From: an uncultured Pseudomonadales bacterium
GTDB lineage: Bacteria; Pseudomonadota; Gammaproteobacteria; Pseudomonadales; Azotimanducaceae
Length of the DNA: 64,000 bases
Direction: 5' to 3'
Assembly: GCA_958296165.1 (NCBI GenBank)
Contig: OY282447.1
Location: 2,728,001 to 2,792,000, forward strand
The position numbers and the translations under genes were made by a program. Below, piece after piece: positions 9,085 through 16,603 of this stretch. The stretch's first letter is position 1. Each line of letters starts with the position of its first letter. The notes under the pieces are model-generated. The model did not search any database. It saw nothing but the letters and a program-made list of their open reading frames with translations, and was not told the DNA's origin.

Positions 9085-9293
9085 CTTCCTTCCTCCTGTG
9101 CTTGTCTTGCGAGCCACGATGCTCATGTATCCGTTCAGGACATGGAGGGAAGACGGTGGCCGACCAAACTCGCCTGCGGCCCTTTGCGGCCAACGCCTGA
9201 AACGGCCCGACCACCGCCTGCCCTGCGGCGCCTCGAAGGGCGACGCAGGGTGGGACCCTCCCGAAGGCCCACGGGGGAATCTAAACAGACAAG
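9085..9293 (-). ncRNA. Candidate bridge RNA region of the IS110 element
   Basis: About 209 bp upstream of the recombinase start, within the element, have no gene. In IS110-group elements this end encodes the bridge (seek) RNA. Several GC-rich complementary runs are visible around 9225-9275 (CCTGCGGCGCC, GGGTGGGACCCTCCC), which would fold strongly. I did not derive the loops or guides. The call rests on position and family knowledge. Confidence 0.45.
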
Positions 9294-9428
9294 CGCCTGA
9301 AGTGCGCCGGCATGCGCTGGAGCAGGGTCGGCGCCAACGACGTCATGGCCCTGCGAGCCTGCGTCCGCAGCGAACGCTACGACGACTTCTGGTGCCATCG
9401 GCACAAGCCGCCGCCACTGGCCGCCTGA
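9294..9428 (+). pseudogene. ISKra4-family transposase, C-terminal fragment
   Basis: The in-frame continuation of the transposase cut at 7882 encodes 44 residues from RLKCAGMRWSRVGANDV to a stop at 9426-9428, seven bases before the right inverted repeat. It has no start codon signal of its own. Confidence 0.88.
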
Positions 9429-9457
9429 CGGCTGGCGCACTAAAACGTCGCACACCC

Positions 9458-9466
9458 ATCCACCAG
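9458..9466. repeat. Target-site duplication, right copy
   Basis: ATCCACCAG, the same nine bases as at 6497-6505. The final G is also the first base of the next CRISPR repeat. Confidence 0.92.
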
Positions 9467-11690
9467 CTGCGGATTGCGGCCGTCTCTCGATTTGCTACAG
9501 TTCTCACACGCGCGGCCAGCGTAGCCCCTGTCAGCTGCGGATTGCGGCCGTCTCTCGATTTGCTACAGTGAGGTAGACGCCAAGCCCAGCGTCACGCATG
9601 CTGCGGATTGCGGCCGTCTCTCGATTTGCTACAGTCCGGAGCGCCGGTGAGCTCGTACATTTGGCCGCTGCGGATTGCGGCCGTCTCTCGATTTGCTACA
9701 GTTGTCATCAAGCGGCGGCAGGTTCTCAGATTCGCTGCGGATTGCGGCCGTCTCTCGATTTGCTACAGTCGATGCGCATCACTACCCACCGGCCGAGGAG
9801 CTGCGGATTGCGGCCGTCTCTCGATTTGCTACAGTCTAGTCATGCCCAAGCCGCGCACAGCAGAGGCTGCGGATTGCGGCCGTCTCTCGATTTGCTACAG
9901 TCTATGTGGTTGGCTAGTGCGGTAGTGCAGCGCTGCGGATTGCGGCCGTCTCTCGATTTGCTACAGTTCAAGAACTGCCGATACCCCTCGGTGTTTCGGC
10001 TGCGGATTGCGGCCGTCTCTCGATTTGCTACAGTAAACTTGACGAGGTTGTTACCGCTGGATCAGCTGCGGATTGCGGCCGTCTCTCGATTTGCTACAGT
10101 TTGAGGTCGTCGGTGCGCTCCCGAACCATGGCTGCGGATTGCGGCCGTCTCTCGATTTGCTACAGTACTGGCCCATATGATGTCGAAGTCTGACAGGCTG
10201 CGGATTGCGGCCGTCTCTCGATTTGCTACAGTCGTCACCCACGCGCTCTCGCCGACGGGCTAGCTGCGGATTGCGGCCGTCTCTCGATTTGCTACAGTGC
10301 AGCCACCGCGCCATCCAACCCACCGTGGGCTGCGGATTGCGGCCGTCTCTCGATTTGCTACAGTTCAGCCGCCGCCTTCGGGTGCGCTCACCAGGCTGCG
10401 GATTGCGGCCGTCTCTCGATTTGCTACAGTCAGCGCGTCGCCGACCGGCCCCAGACTCTCGCTGCGGATTGCGGCCGTCTCTCGATTTGCTACAGTTCAC
10501 CGCGTTGCGGCGGAACCCCTCGTTCAGGCTGCGGATTGCGGCCGTCTCTCGATTTGCTACAGTAAACCCAACCTTGTTCGACGAGGTTGCGCTGCTGCGG
10601 ATTGCGGCCGTCTCTCGATTTGCTACAGTAGCCGGCATCCGGTACGACCAGGGGGGCACGCTGCGGATTGCGGCCGTCTCTCGATTTGCTACAGTTTCCG
10701 ACCATTGGCGAAGAAGGCTTGAGCAAGCTGCGGATTGCGGCCGTCTCTCGATTTGCTACAGTGTCGGCCACGCAGTCCATTGCCGCTTCATCGCTGCGGA
10801 TTGCGGCCGTCTCTCGATTTGCTACAGTCCGAAGCAAATCCTCTTCGGAGACCTGCATGCTGCGGATTGCGGCCGTCTCTCGATTTGCTACAGTCGGGTG
10901 GCCGCGCTTCGTCCGGGTCCGGTGGCTGCGGATTGCGGCCGTCTCTCGATTTGCTACAGTCCAGCAGCCGGCATACAAGCCGCCACCACCGGCTGCGGAT
11001 TGCGGCCGTCTCTCGATTTGCTACAGTGCGACGCGGCTCATGGCGACAGTCCGAACAGCTGCGGATTGCGGCCGTCTCTCGATTTGCTACAGTTTAAGCC
11101 ACTCTGTATGCGACGGCGCTACTGCTGCGGATTGCGGCCGTCTCTCGATTTGCTACAGTCGGCAAGCGCTTCGTCGTCGAGGCGCGAGAGCTGCGGATTG
11201 CGGCCGTCTCTCGATTTGCTACAGTCCGGAGCGCCGCGGGGCTGCACCGCGTCTAGCTGCGGATTGCGGCCGTCTCTCGATTTGCTACAGTTGAGGCAGG
11301 CGTGAAGACAAAGCCCCCGCCGCTGCGGATTGCGGCCGTCTCTCGATTTGCTACAGTCGCAGATACGCAGCACCGCTATACCGCTCTGCTGCGGATTGCG
11401 GCCGTCTCTCGATTTGCTACAGTCGGTCGGTACCAGTTTCCACCGATCCGATTGCTGCGGATTGCGGCCGTCTCTCGATTTGCTACAGTCAGGATGCCCT
11501 CGATGGCGAGCGTAGGATTGGCTGCGGATTGCGGCCGTCTCTCGATTTGCTACAGTCCACGTCCTTGAGCAGCATCACCCCAAAGAGGCTGCGGATTGCG
11601 GCCGTCTCTCGATTTGCTACAGTCTAGTGCACTGCGCGGAATGTCGGGCAAGTGGCTGCGGATTGCGGCCGTCTCTCGATTTGCTACAGT
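9466..11690 (+). CRISPR. CRISPR array, right segment (34 repeats)
   Basis: Thirty-four 36-bp repeats, identical by eye to the left-segment consensus, with 30-32-bp spacers and a period of about 66 bp; the first starts at 9466 and the last at 11655. With the left segment the array has 43 repeats and 42 spacers, one split by the transposon. The last repeat is perfect and lies 50 bp from the end of cas2. A short stem (ACCTCT..AGAGGT, 11691-11708) follows at once. No leader-like AT-rich tract is evident on either side; the left side is the lyase remnant. Confidence 0.98.
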
Positions 11691-11740
11691 ACCTCTGCGA
11701 TAAGAGGTTGAAAAGAGAGGGGTTTCCGCCCGCCCGCTGA

Positions 11741-12094
11741 TCAAAATAGCTCCAGTTGGGCGGGCGGAGGCGGTGTTGGCTGGCGTATTTTCCCCGCATA
11801 GACGGCGATGCGGCCGAATTGCCTGTCTGTGATCGTGAGGAAGCGCACCTCACCCGCAGCCGGCACCCGCTTACCCATGCGCACTGCATGAACCTTGGCG
11901 TTCTCTATGGAAGCGCAATGCCGAATGTAGATGGAGTATTGCATCATCGTGAAACCGTCCTCGATCAAGTCCTTGCGGAACCTAGCGTATGCCCTGCGCG
12001 CCTTTGGAGTATCCACGGGCAGATCGAACATCGCGATGACCCACATCGATCGCCACCCCCACGGAATCTGCGGGACGTCTCGGCGACCCGTCAT
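11741..12094 (-). CDS. cas2: CRISPR-associated endoribonuclease-fold protein Cas2
   Basis: The 117-residue protein has the Cas2 ferredoxin-like start MWVIAMFDLPVDTPKARRAY, with the conserved aspartate at D24 of MFDLP, and ends in a proline stretch and QLELF. Cas2 dimers bridge two Cas1 dimers in the complex that inserts new spacers. The start overlaps the cas1 stop by four bases, so the two are translationally coupled. It is the last gene of cas9-cas1-cas2, transcribed toward the array, which is transcribed toward it. Confidence 0.95.
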   Translation of the reverse strand: MTGRRDVPQIPWGWRSMWVIAMFDLPVDTPKARRAYARFRKDLIEDGFTMMQYSIYIRHCASIENAKVHAVRMGKRVPAAGEVRFLTITDRQFGRIAVYAGKIRQPTPPPPAQLELF

Positions 12095-13029
12095 CCGCCG
12101 CCGACTACTCCGTCTACCAAGTCCGACCCTAGCGGCAGGCCTTGGGGGAGGGCCAGAGAGCGGTCACCGCCAGTCAAAGTGCGCGAAAGAGACGCAGCGC
12201 TTGTGTGCAGCGCCAACAACAGGGGCTCGCGACGTTCGGCGAGGTGAATCGTCTCATTGAGCAGCGATAGAAGTGAGGAACGGGTCGAGCGTTCGGACAG
12301 GTCGGGAACGGAGTCTTCGTCCTCTCCCAACATCGACTTGACCCGCCAATCCACGTAGGGCCGGTAAGGTTCCAAGAGGTCGTCGGCCAAACAGAAAGGA
12401 TTGCCCCGGTGCTTGTGGTGAACGCCGAGGGACGGAATCAGGCCAGCGGCGACGATTGCACGGGCTGTCGCCGCTCGCACGACGGCGTAGCCGTAATTCA
12501 GGAGCGCATTCACGCCGTCGGCTTCTCGGTCACGGCGAAACGACTTGTCGAACAAGCGCGGCCAGTAACGTTGCGCTGCCTGCGCTTCGAGGTTTTCCGG
12601 ATCACCTGAACGTACACGTTGCGCCATCGGTTCGAGGCCGCCGTCGCTTCCCGTGAAATAGCGCAACACTGCGGCCTGTTGGCCTATCTTTGCGCGAACA
12701 ATCGCCTGCCAAACCCGTTTGCGGACGGGTACGTTGGCTTCTATTTGGGCGCGATGGCGTTGGGTTTGCACGTGGTGGGCATTGATCGGTAGCATCATTC
12801 CTATTGGCAGATGGTCGCGGCCCGACACCATCACCGTTGCACCGGCTTCAAGGAGTGCCAAGAAGACTGCTTGCGTATAAGTGGCGCGTACATCATCGAC
12901 GATAACTACGCCCATGTCTTCGATCGGACGGGTGACTTTTGGCAGCCCGGGCCGCTCCACAACAAGCTGGCGATGTGAAACCGATAGACGAGTACCGGGC
13001 GTTGAGAACTCTACGGTCTTGCGGATCAT
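12091..13029 (-). CDS. cas1: CRISPR-associated integrase Cas1
   Basis: The 312-residue protein has the type II Cas1 pattern: an N-terminal beta domain with VVIVDDVRATYTQAV and a C-terminal helical domain. Likely metal ligands are E148 (PENLEAQAAQRYWP), H205 (LGVHHKHRGNPF) and D217 with E220 (LADDLLEPYRPYVDWRV). It integrates protospacers with Cas2. It starts 12 bp after the cas9 stop and overlaps cas2, so one transcript is likely. There is no cas4 or csn2 nearby, which fits subtype II-C. All expected catalytic residues are present, so adaptation may still work. Confidence 0.95.
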   Translation of the reverse strand: MIRKTVEFSTPGTRLSVSHRQLVVERPGLPKVTRPIEDMGVVIVDDVRATYTQAVFLALLEAGATVMVSGRDHLPIGMMLPINAHHVQTQRHRAQIEANVPVRKRVWQAIVRAKIGQQAAVLRYFTGSDGGLEPMAQRVRSGDPENLEAQAAQRYWPRLFDKSFRRDREADGVNALLNYGYAVVRAATARAIVAAGLIPSLGVHHKHRGNPFCLADDLLEPYRPYVDWRVKSMLGEDEDSVPDLSERSTRSSLLSLLNETIHLAERREPLLLALHTSAASLSRTLTGGDRSLALPQGLPLGSDLVDGVVGGG

Positions 13030-13041
13030 TAGGAGGTCGAC

Positions 13042-16000
13042 TCAGTCGTTCGCAATGCGTATGCGTCCGATAGGGTCGACAGACACTTTTTTCCAGCCCT
13101 CCTTCACTATCGCTTTAACCCTACGGTGCTGCTTTGTATCGCCTGTTGCATCCGTGTGATCCACTACAACGGCTCGACCGTCAGCCCATATGCTTTCGAC
13201 GACCTTTACTGCGTTTGTATCGTCATTGGGGATCAACGCATCGCCTTGCGATAGGGACATCACAAACGCAGCGCCGTCATCCCGGCCGCGACACACTATC
13301 GGTTCCTTGTGCGCCAAACGCCGTGACGCCTCGAATAGACTTACTACCTCAAACGCAACTTTGCCGTCAGCGAATTGGAAGATCGCGAGGTGGTGGTTGT
13401 TGCCCAAGTCGACGTAGCCCGCTGGGACTTCTTTCATCAAGTGCGGTTGCCGCGCTACCTCCAGCCGAACTTTACGGATTTCCGGACCCTTCGGACCGGC
13501 CTTCGGGTACGGTGGGCGAGCCTTCTTTGGGTCTCCGCCCTGCTCTTCAACCCATCGCTGCACGATCTCTCGTACCCTTTCGTCATATATCTTCGTCAGT
13601 TCGGTCTTGCTAAGCGACTGCAGGGGTTTGCGCGTGACGAATATGTGATCGTGCTCTCCTCGTTTAACGCGCCCGAAATAAGTCTCCTTGTGGAGCGCTC
13701 CAGATACCTTCTTGCGGACACGATGAGACACGGTGATGTCGGCGACCGCTTTTTTCGCGTCATCGCGGATAGTCGGCCACGGCGGCGGCAGATGTGGTCT
13801 TTCGGTGTTGGCTTCCCTTTGTTGCCAATAACGGGAGAGCTTCTGCGTCATTCCGGGATGTGTACAAGCGACGGTTAGCGCGTCAATGGCGTGGTGGCGG
13901 TGGTCGGCGCGGGTCTTCTCACCATCTGGGTCGAGTATGTTATTCAGGCCCCAAAACCGACGGAGCTGTGCGGTCACGCGTCCAGCAACGGCGCGGACAG
14001 TTACGGGTGCCACAGGTCCCTGATCAGGCCACAGTCGCTTCAGGAACGCGATGGCTTCGCGTGCAGCAAAGCCGGTGTCGTTGAGCTGACGGGCGGCGAA
14101 GTCATCTGGCAAGTCTCTGGAAAGAAACCGCTTGACCTTGCCCGCGGGCATTCCGTCCAGACCGGTTCTACGCGCCTGCATCCTATTGAGACGTTCCTTG
14201 ACGGTCGCCCAGCGTTCGATGTCCACATGGAGGTATTCGTAAGGAGTCCTATCTCCCTTTCGAAGGTTCTCATCGCGTCGGCAAAGAGTCTTGTTGCCGA
14301 AACTATTGTCGAGCGACCTCGATCGTGGCCGGATGTGCTCCACTTCAAATTCACCGGTGCCGAACAACGCGTTGAAGGAAATGCAGTCGCCGGTATAGGG
14401 GCAGCGCTTTCCGCTCTCATCCCAGAGCATCCACTTCTCGACGTCCGCCCGTGACGGTTCAGGAAATCCTTCTTCGCGCAGAGCTTTTCGTGCAGCGTCC
14501 CGACGACGCTGCTGTGCGCGTATTCCTTTCGCCATCTCCTCTCGCTCGCGTTTCGATTTGCCGACCTCGCGGGCTAGCTCGACGCAGATCAAGTCTGGTT
14601 TGCCGAACATCTCGATGAGATTGTTGACGACTTTTCGCAATTCGTTCTGCGTCCGCACGACAGTCGGATTGCGCAAGCGGGAGATTCGCCGTTGTTCTTC
14701 CTTTTCGGCTGGACTCGGCAGACGATCAAGGACTTCGCCGGTTAGACGGTCTCTATTTGGAAAGGTCTCGTTCCGCCAGTCCTCCCATTGAGGGCCGCTC
14801 ACCAACGCCCCGAACCGCACACCAGACTCCAAGCGCGGCAGCATGACATGTAGCGCCTCCGTCGAATATGGCTCCCAACCGGTGGGCAGTTTCAGATCTG
14901 CTAGCGCCGCCGCCCGTTCATCGGTCGCGCCGAAGTCGTGGACGAAGCTCGCCGCTGCCAGCGTCCGGTTCTCCTTGCGCTTCTCGGCGGACAGGATGAC
15001 GACTCGCTGATCTCCGACATATTGGTAATCTGCTTGCCAGAGCCTCTCGTGAATCGCATCCCGGATGTCCTGCTTATGTGGATGTTCAGGCCAATCTTCG
15101 CCAAAGATAGCCGCGAGCTTAGCCTCTACCGCATTGCCGAGAAGATGCCGATCACCACCGACTTCGAGGTTGAACTTCATCCGTCTCTCTGCGCCGGGCT
15201 CGCGTCGGTCCCGGTACAGGGGTGCGAGCGCTCTGCGCACACCTGGCCAACTCATAGCCACTTGGGTCTGAAGTCGATTCAGGATCGCGCGACGCTCGTC
15301 CTCGTCGAGTGGGCGGGCATTCCCTCCTGCGACTTCGAGATTGTTGACCTTCTCCAGCATTCGCCGTTGCTGCGAAAGCCAAGCGCCCTTCGGACAGAGC
15401 GCCTTGTCGGGAAAGAACCGGCAAGCCCCGAGCGTGTTGAGCCGCCAGAACACCGGCCGCTGCGCGAAGATCGCGGCGCGGATCGAATCCTTGAGAGCAG
15501 AACCGCCTAGCGCTACCTGTTGATTGCAAATCCGGTCGAACTCCGCCTCGACTGCTTGGCGAGTCGCATGGACGCCGCGGCGACGCTCCCGGCGAGGATG
15601 GCGTTTTGCCAACCATGCGCCAAGATGAGTGTCCTCGTTCTTCAACGCGGTCAGGGTCTCGTCCCGGCCTGCCTCCGCTTGTTTCTCGTCAGCGTCTTCC
15701 TCGTTGCGCCCAGGCGAATCTTCTTCTAGATCTCTGCCCTTGAAGTGCCGGCGCTTGGCGAGGTGGTAGAGCGCTCGTCCGACCTCGTGTGGCGTTAGTT
15801 CGTCGCCGCCGACCGCACGTGCTCGGAGATCGTACGGATCGCTCTTCATCAGCGTCTGCCACTCTTGCGAGTAGCGTGCGGGTAGTAGACCGGCTTCTGA
15901 CAGCAGGCGGTGGAGAGATTGGAGGCGTTCGCGGCGGCGGCGTAGCTGGCGCCGACGTAGACGCGCTTGCCGGCGGTCTTGGTTCAGGGGGAGGTGAGCC

Positions 16001-16134
16001 TTCGGGTCGCGCGTCTCGGGAAAGATGCGAACGCCTAGGCGCACGATCTTCCCCGTCTCCGCCTTGGGATCGTGGTCGATGACGGCGAATCCGATGGAGG
16101 TCGTGCCAATGTCGAAACCGAAGACGCGGGCCAC
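13042..16134 (-). CDS. cas9: Type II-C Cas9 RNA-guided nuclease
   Basis: The frame is open to an ATG at 16152 (1036 residues). I prefer the GTG at 16134, six codons in, because AAGGGG lies before it and because the remembered Parvibaculum lavamentivorans Cas9 starts at the matching place (M-E-R-I-FGFDIGTT against V-A-R-V-FGFDIGTT). In ATG numbering: RuvC-I D14 (FGFDIGTTSIGF), an Arg-rich bridge helix at 61-77, RuvC-II E525 (ICVELAREVGKSKRERE), HNH H606 with N620 (FEVEHIRPRSRS..FGNKTLC), and RuvC-III H754/D757 (HRHHAIDALTVACTHPG). The rest is the compact II-C C-terminal and PAM-interacting region, ending KVSVDPIGRIRI. The protein resembles the Parvibaculum enzyme in length and motifs. All nuclease residues are intact. 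It cuts DNA with crRNA and the tracrRNA encoded just upstream. Confidence 0.97.
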   Translation of the reverse strand: MARVFGFDIGTTSIGFAVIDHDPKAETGKIVRLGVRIFPETRDPKAHLPLNQDRRQARLRRRQLRRRRERLQSLHRLLSEAGLLPARYSQEWQTLMKSDPYDLRARAVGGDELTPHEVGRALYHLAKRRHFKGRDLEEDSPGRNEEDADEKQAEAGRDETLTALKNEDTHLGAWLAKRHPRRERRRGVHATRQAVEAEFDRICNQQVALGGSALKDSIRAAIFAQRPVFWRLNTLGACRFFPDKALCPKGAWLSQQRRMLEKVNNLEVAGGNARPLDEDERRAILNRLQTQVAMSWPGVRRALAPLYRDRREPGAERRMKFNLEVGGDRHLLGNAVEAKLAAIFGEDWPEHPHKQDIRDAIHERLWQADYQYVGDQRVVILSAEKRKENRTLAAASFVHDFGATDERAAALADLKLPTGWEPYSTEALHVMLPRLESGVRFGALVSGPQWEDWRNETFPNRDRLTGEVLDRLPSPAEKEEQRRISRLRNPTVVRTQNELRKVVNNLIEMFGKPDLICVELAREVGKSKREREEMAKGIRAQQRRRDAARKALREEGFPEPSRADVEKWMLWDESGKRCPYTGDCISFNALFGTGEFEVEHIRPRSRSLDNSFGNKTLCRRDENLRKGDRTPYEYLHVDIERWATVKERLNRMQARRTGLDGMPAGKVKRFLSRDLPDDFAARQLNDTGFAAREAIAFLKRLWPDQGPVAPVTVRAVAGRVTAQLRRFWGLNNILDPDGEKTRADHRHHAIDALTVACTHPGMTQKLSRYWQQREANTERPHLPPPWPTIRDDAKKAVADITVSHRVRKKVSGALHKETYFGRVKRGEHDHIFVTRKPLQSLSKTELTKIYDERVREIVQRWVEEQGGDPKKARPPYPKAGPKGPEIRKVRLEVARQPHLMKEVPAGYVDLGNNHHLAIFQFADGKVAFEVVSLFEASRRLAHKEPIVCRGRDDGAAFVMSLSQGDALIPNDDTNAVKVVESIWADGRAVVVDHTDATGDTKQHRRVKAIVKEGWKKVSVDPIGRIRIAND

Positions 16135-16146
16135 GCCAAATACCCC

Positions 16147-16174
16147 TTGCATTCGCCGACCGCAATGCTATGTT
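16147..16174 (+). promoter_or_regulatory. Putative tracrRNA promoter overlapping the cas9 start
   Basis: TTGCAT (16147-16152) and TATGTT (16169-16174), 16 bp apart, with TGC directly before the -10 (extended -10), point rightward. The -35-like box overlaps the upstream ATG of cas9, so transcription of the tracrRNA and of cas9 may interfere. Assigned by eye only. Confidence 0.5.
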
Positions 16175-16179
16175 ACTGG

Positions 16180-16298
16180 TCGTAGCAAATCGAGAGGCGG
16201 TCGATTTTCTTTTCGCAGCAAATTGACTCCTTGCGTGGGCTCGGTGTCCCAAAGTCATCCACCGGCCATAGACCCCCGCCCTTGAGCGGGGGTCTTCG
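16180..16298 (+). ncRNA. tracrRNA
   Basis: The anti-repeat at 16182-16202 (GTAGCAAATCGAGAGGCGGT..) pairs with the 3' part of the plus-strand CRISPR repeat (GGCCGTCTCTCGATTTGCTAC) over 21 positions, with 19 Watson-Crick and 2 G-U pairs. It is followed by a loop, a second AGCAAATTGACT stretch, a nexus-like hairpin region (16222-16256: GACTCCTTGCG..CCCAAAGTC) and a strong terminator stem at 16271-16294. The layout matches what I remember of the Parvibaculum tracrRNA. It is divergent from cas9 and on the same strand as the array. It directs crRNA processing and Cas9 loading. Confidence 0.9.
16271..16296 (+). terminator. tracrRNA terminator
   Basis: GACCCCCGC and GCGGGGGTC form a perfect 9-bp stem around CCTTGA, followed by TT. 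It ends the tracrRNA. Confidence 0.75.
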
Positions 16299-16564
16299 CG
16301 ATTGGGCCGTGCTCGTCCGTGGACTACTCCCGCCCATTCCATTGACACCGCTTGTCCATCTAAGTGCCTGCGCAGGACGCCTCTGGTCAATGAGTTGTAC
16401 GCGAACATAGCGAGCTGTCCGCGTAGGAGGCAGTACAGGCTTACGCTACTCTCCGTTCGCGGCTCAGTGCCGCGTGTAAGTCTCTTGACTTGGCTTGCCG
16501 GGAGACAAGACGGCGGGCACCTCAGCCGCCAAGAGAACGTGAGACGCTACCGTTCAACGCCGCT
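16299..16564. other. Non-coding stretch between tracrRNA and the lyase terminator
   Basis: About 265 bp with no credible gene on either strand and no similarity I can see to the repeat, the lyase or the insertion elements. It lies inside the proposed island, next to its right border. Confidence 0.4.
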
Positions 16565-16595
16565 GTTGGGCCGTGCATTCCCGGCACGGCCCAAC
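16565..16595. terminator. Terminator-like stem after the lyase gene
   Basis: GTTGGGCCGTGC (16565-16576) and GCACGGCCCAAC (16584-16595) form a perfect 12-bp stem with a 7-nt loop, 8 bp after the stop of the minus-strand lyase gene. A decayed version of one arm is visible next to the left lyase remnant (near 5736-5750). Confidence 0.6.
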
Positions 16596-16603
16596 TGGGT
16601 CGC

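Larger units (their letters stand above)
7883..9293. mobile_element. IS110-family element nested in the ISKra4 transposase gene
   Basis: The element is about 1.41 kb. Its borders are inferred from the point at which removing it restores the ISKra4 transposase frame (GAG 7880-7882 followed by CGC 9294-9296, giving ..LVGE-RLKCAG..). No long inverted repeats or duplication were seen, as is usual in IS110 elements. Borders may be off by a few bases. It carries one minus-strand recombinase with about 209 bp of non-coding DNA on its 5' side and about 80 bp on its 3' side, the IS110-group arrangement. Confidence 0.85.
6506..9457. mobile_element. ISKra4-family element inserted in a CRISPR spacer, itself interrupted
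   Basis: Perfect 23-bp terminal inverted repeats lie at 6506-6528 and 9435-9457 (outer part GGGTGTGCGACGTTTTAGTG). A 9-bp duplication flanks them. Without the nested IS110-family unit (7883-9293) the element is about 1.54 kb with one plus-strand transposase. The family call comes from the transposase C-terminus (IGSGMVESSCRTLVGE then RLKCAGMRWSRVGAN). Because its transposase is split it is probably immobile on its own. Confidence 0.88.

Noticed and set aside
6557-9214. 885-codon minus-strand open frame
   Set aside because: It runs antisense through the ISKra4 transposase and out of frame through the IS110 recombinase; composition is Arg/Ala/Pro-rich, typical of a GC-rich shadow frame.
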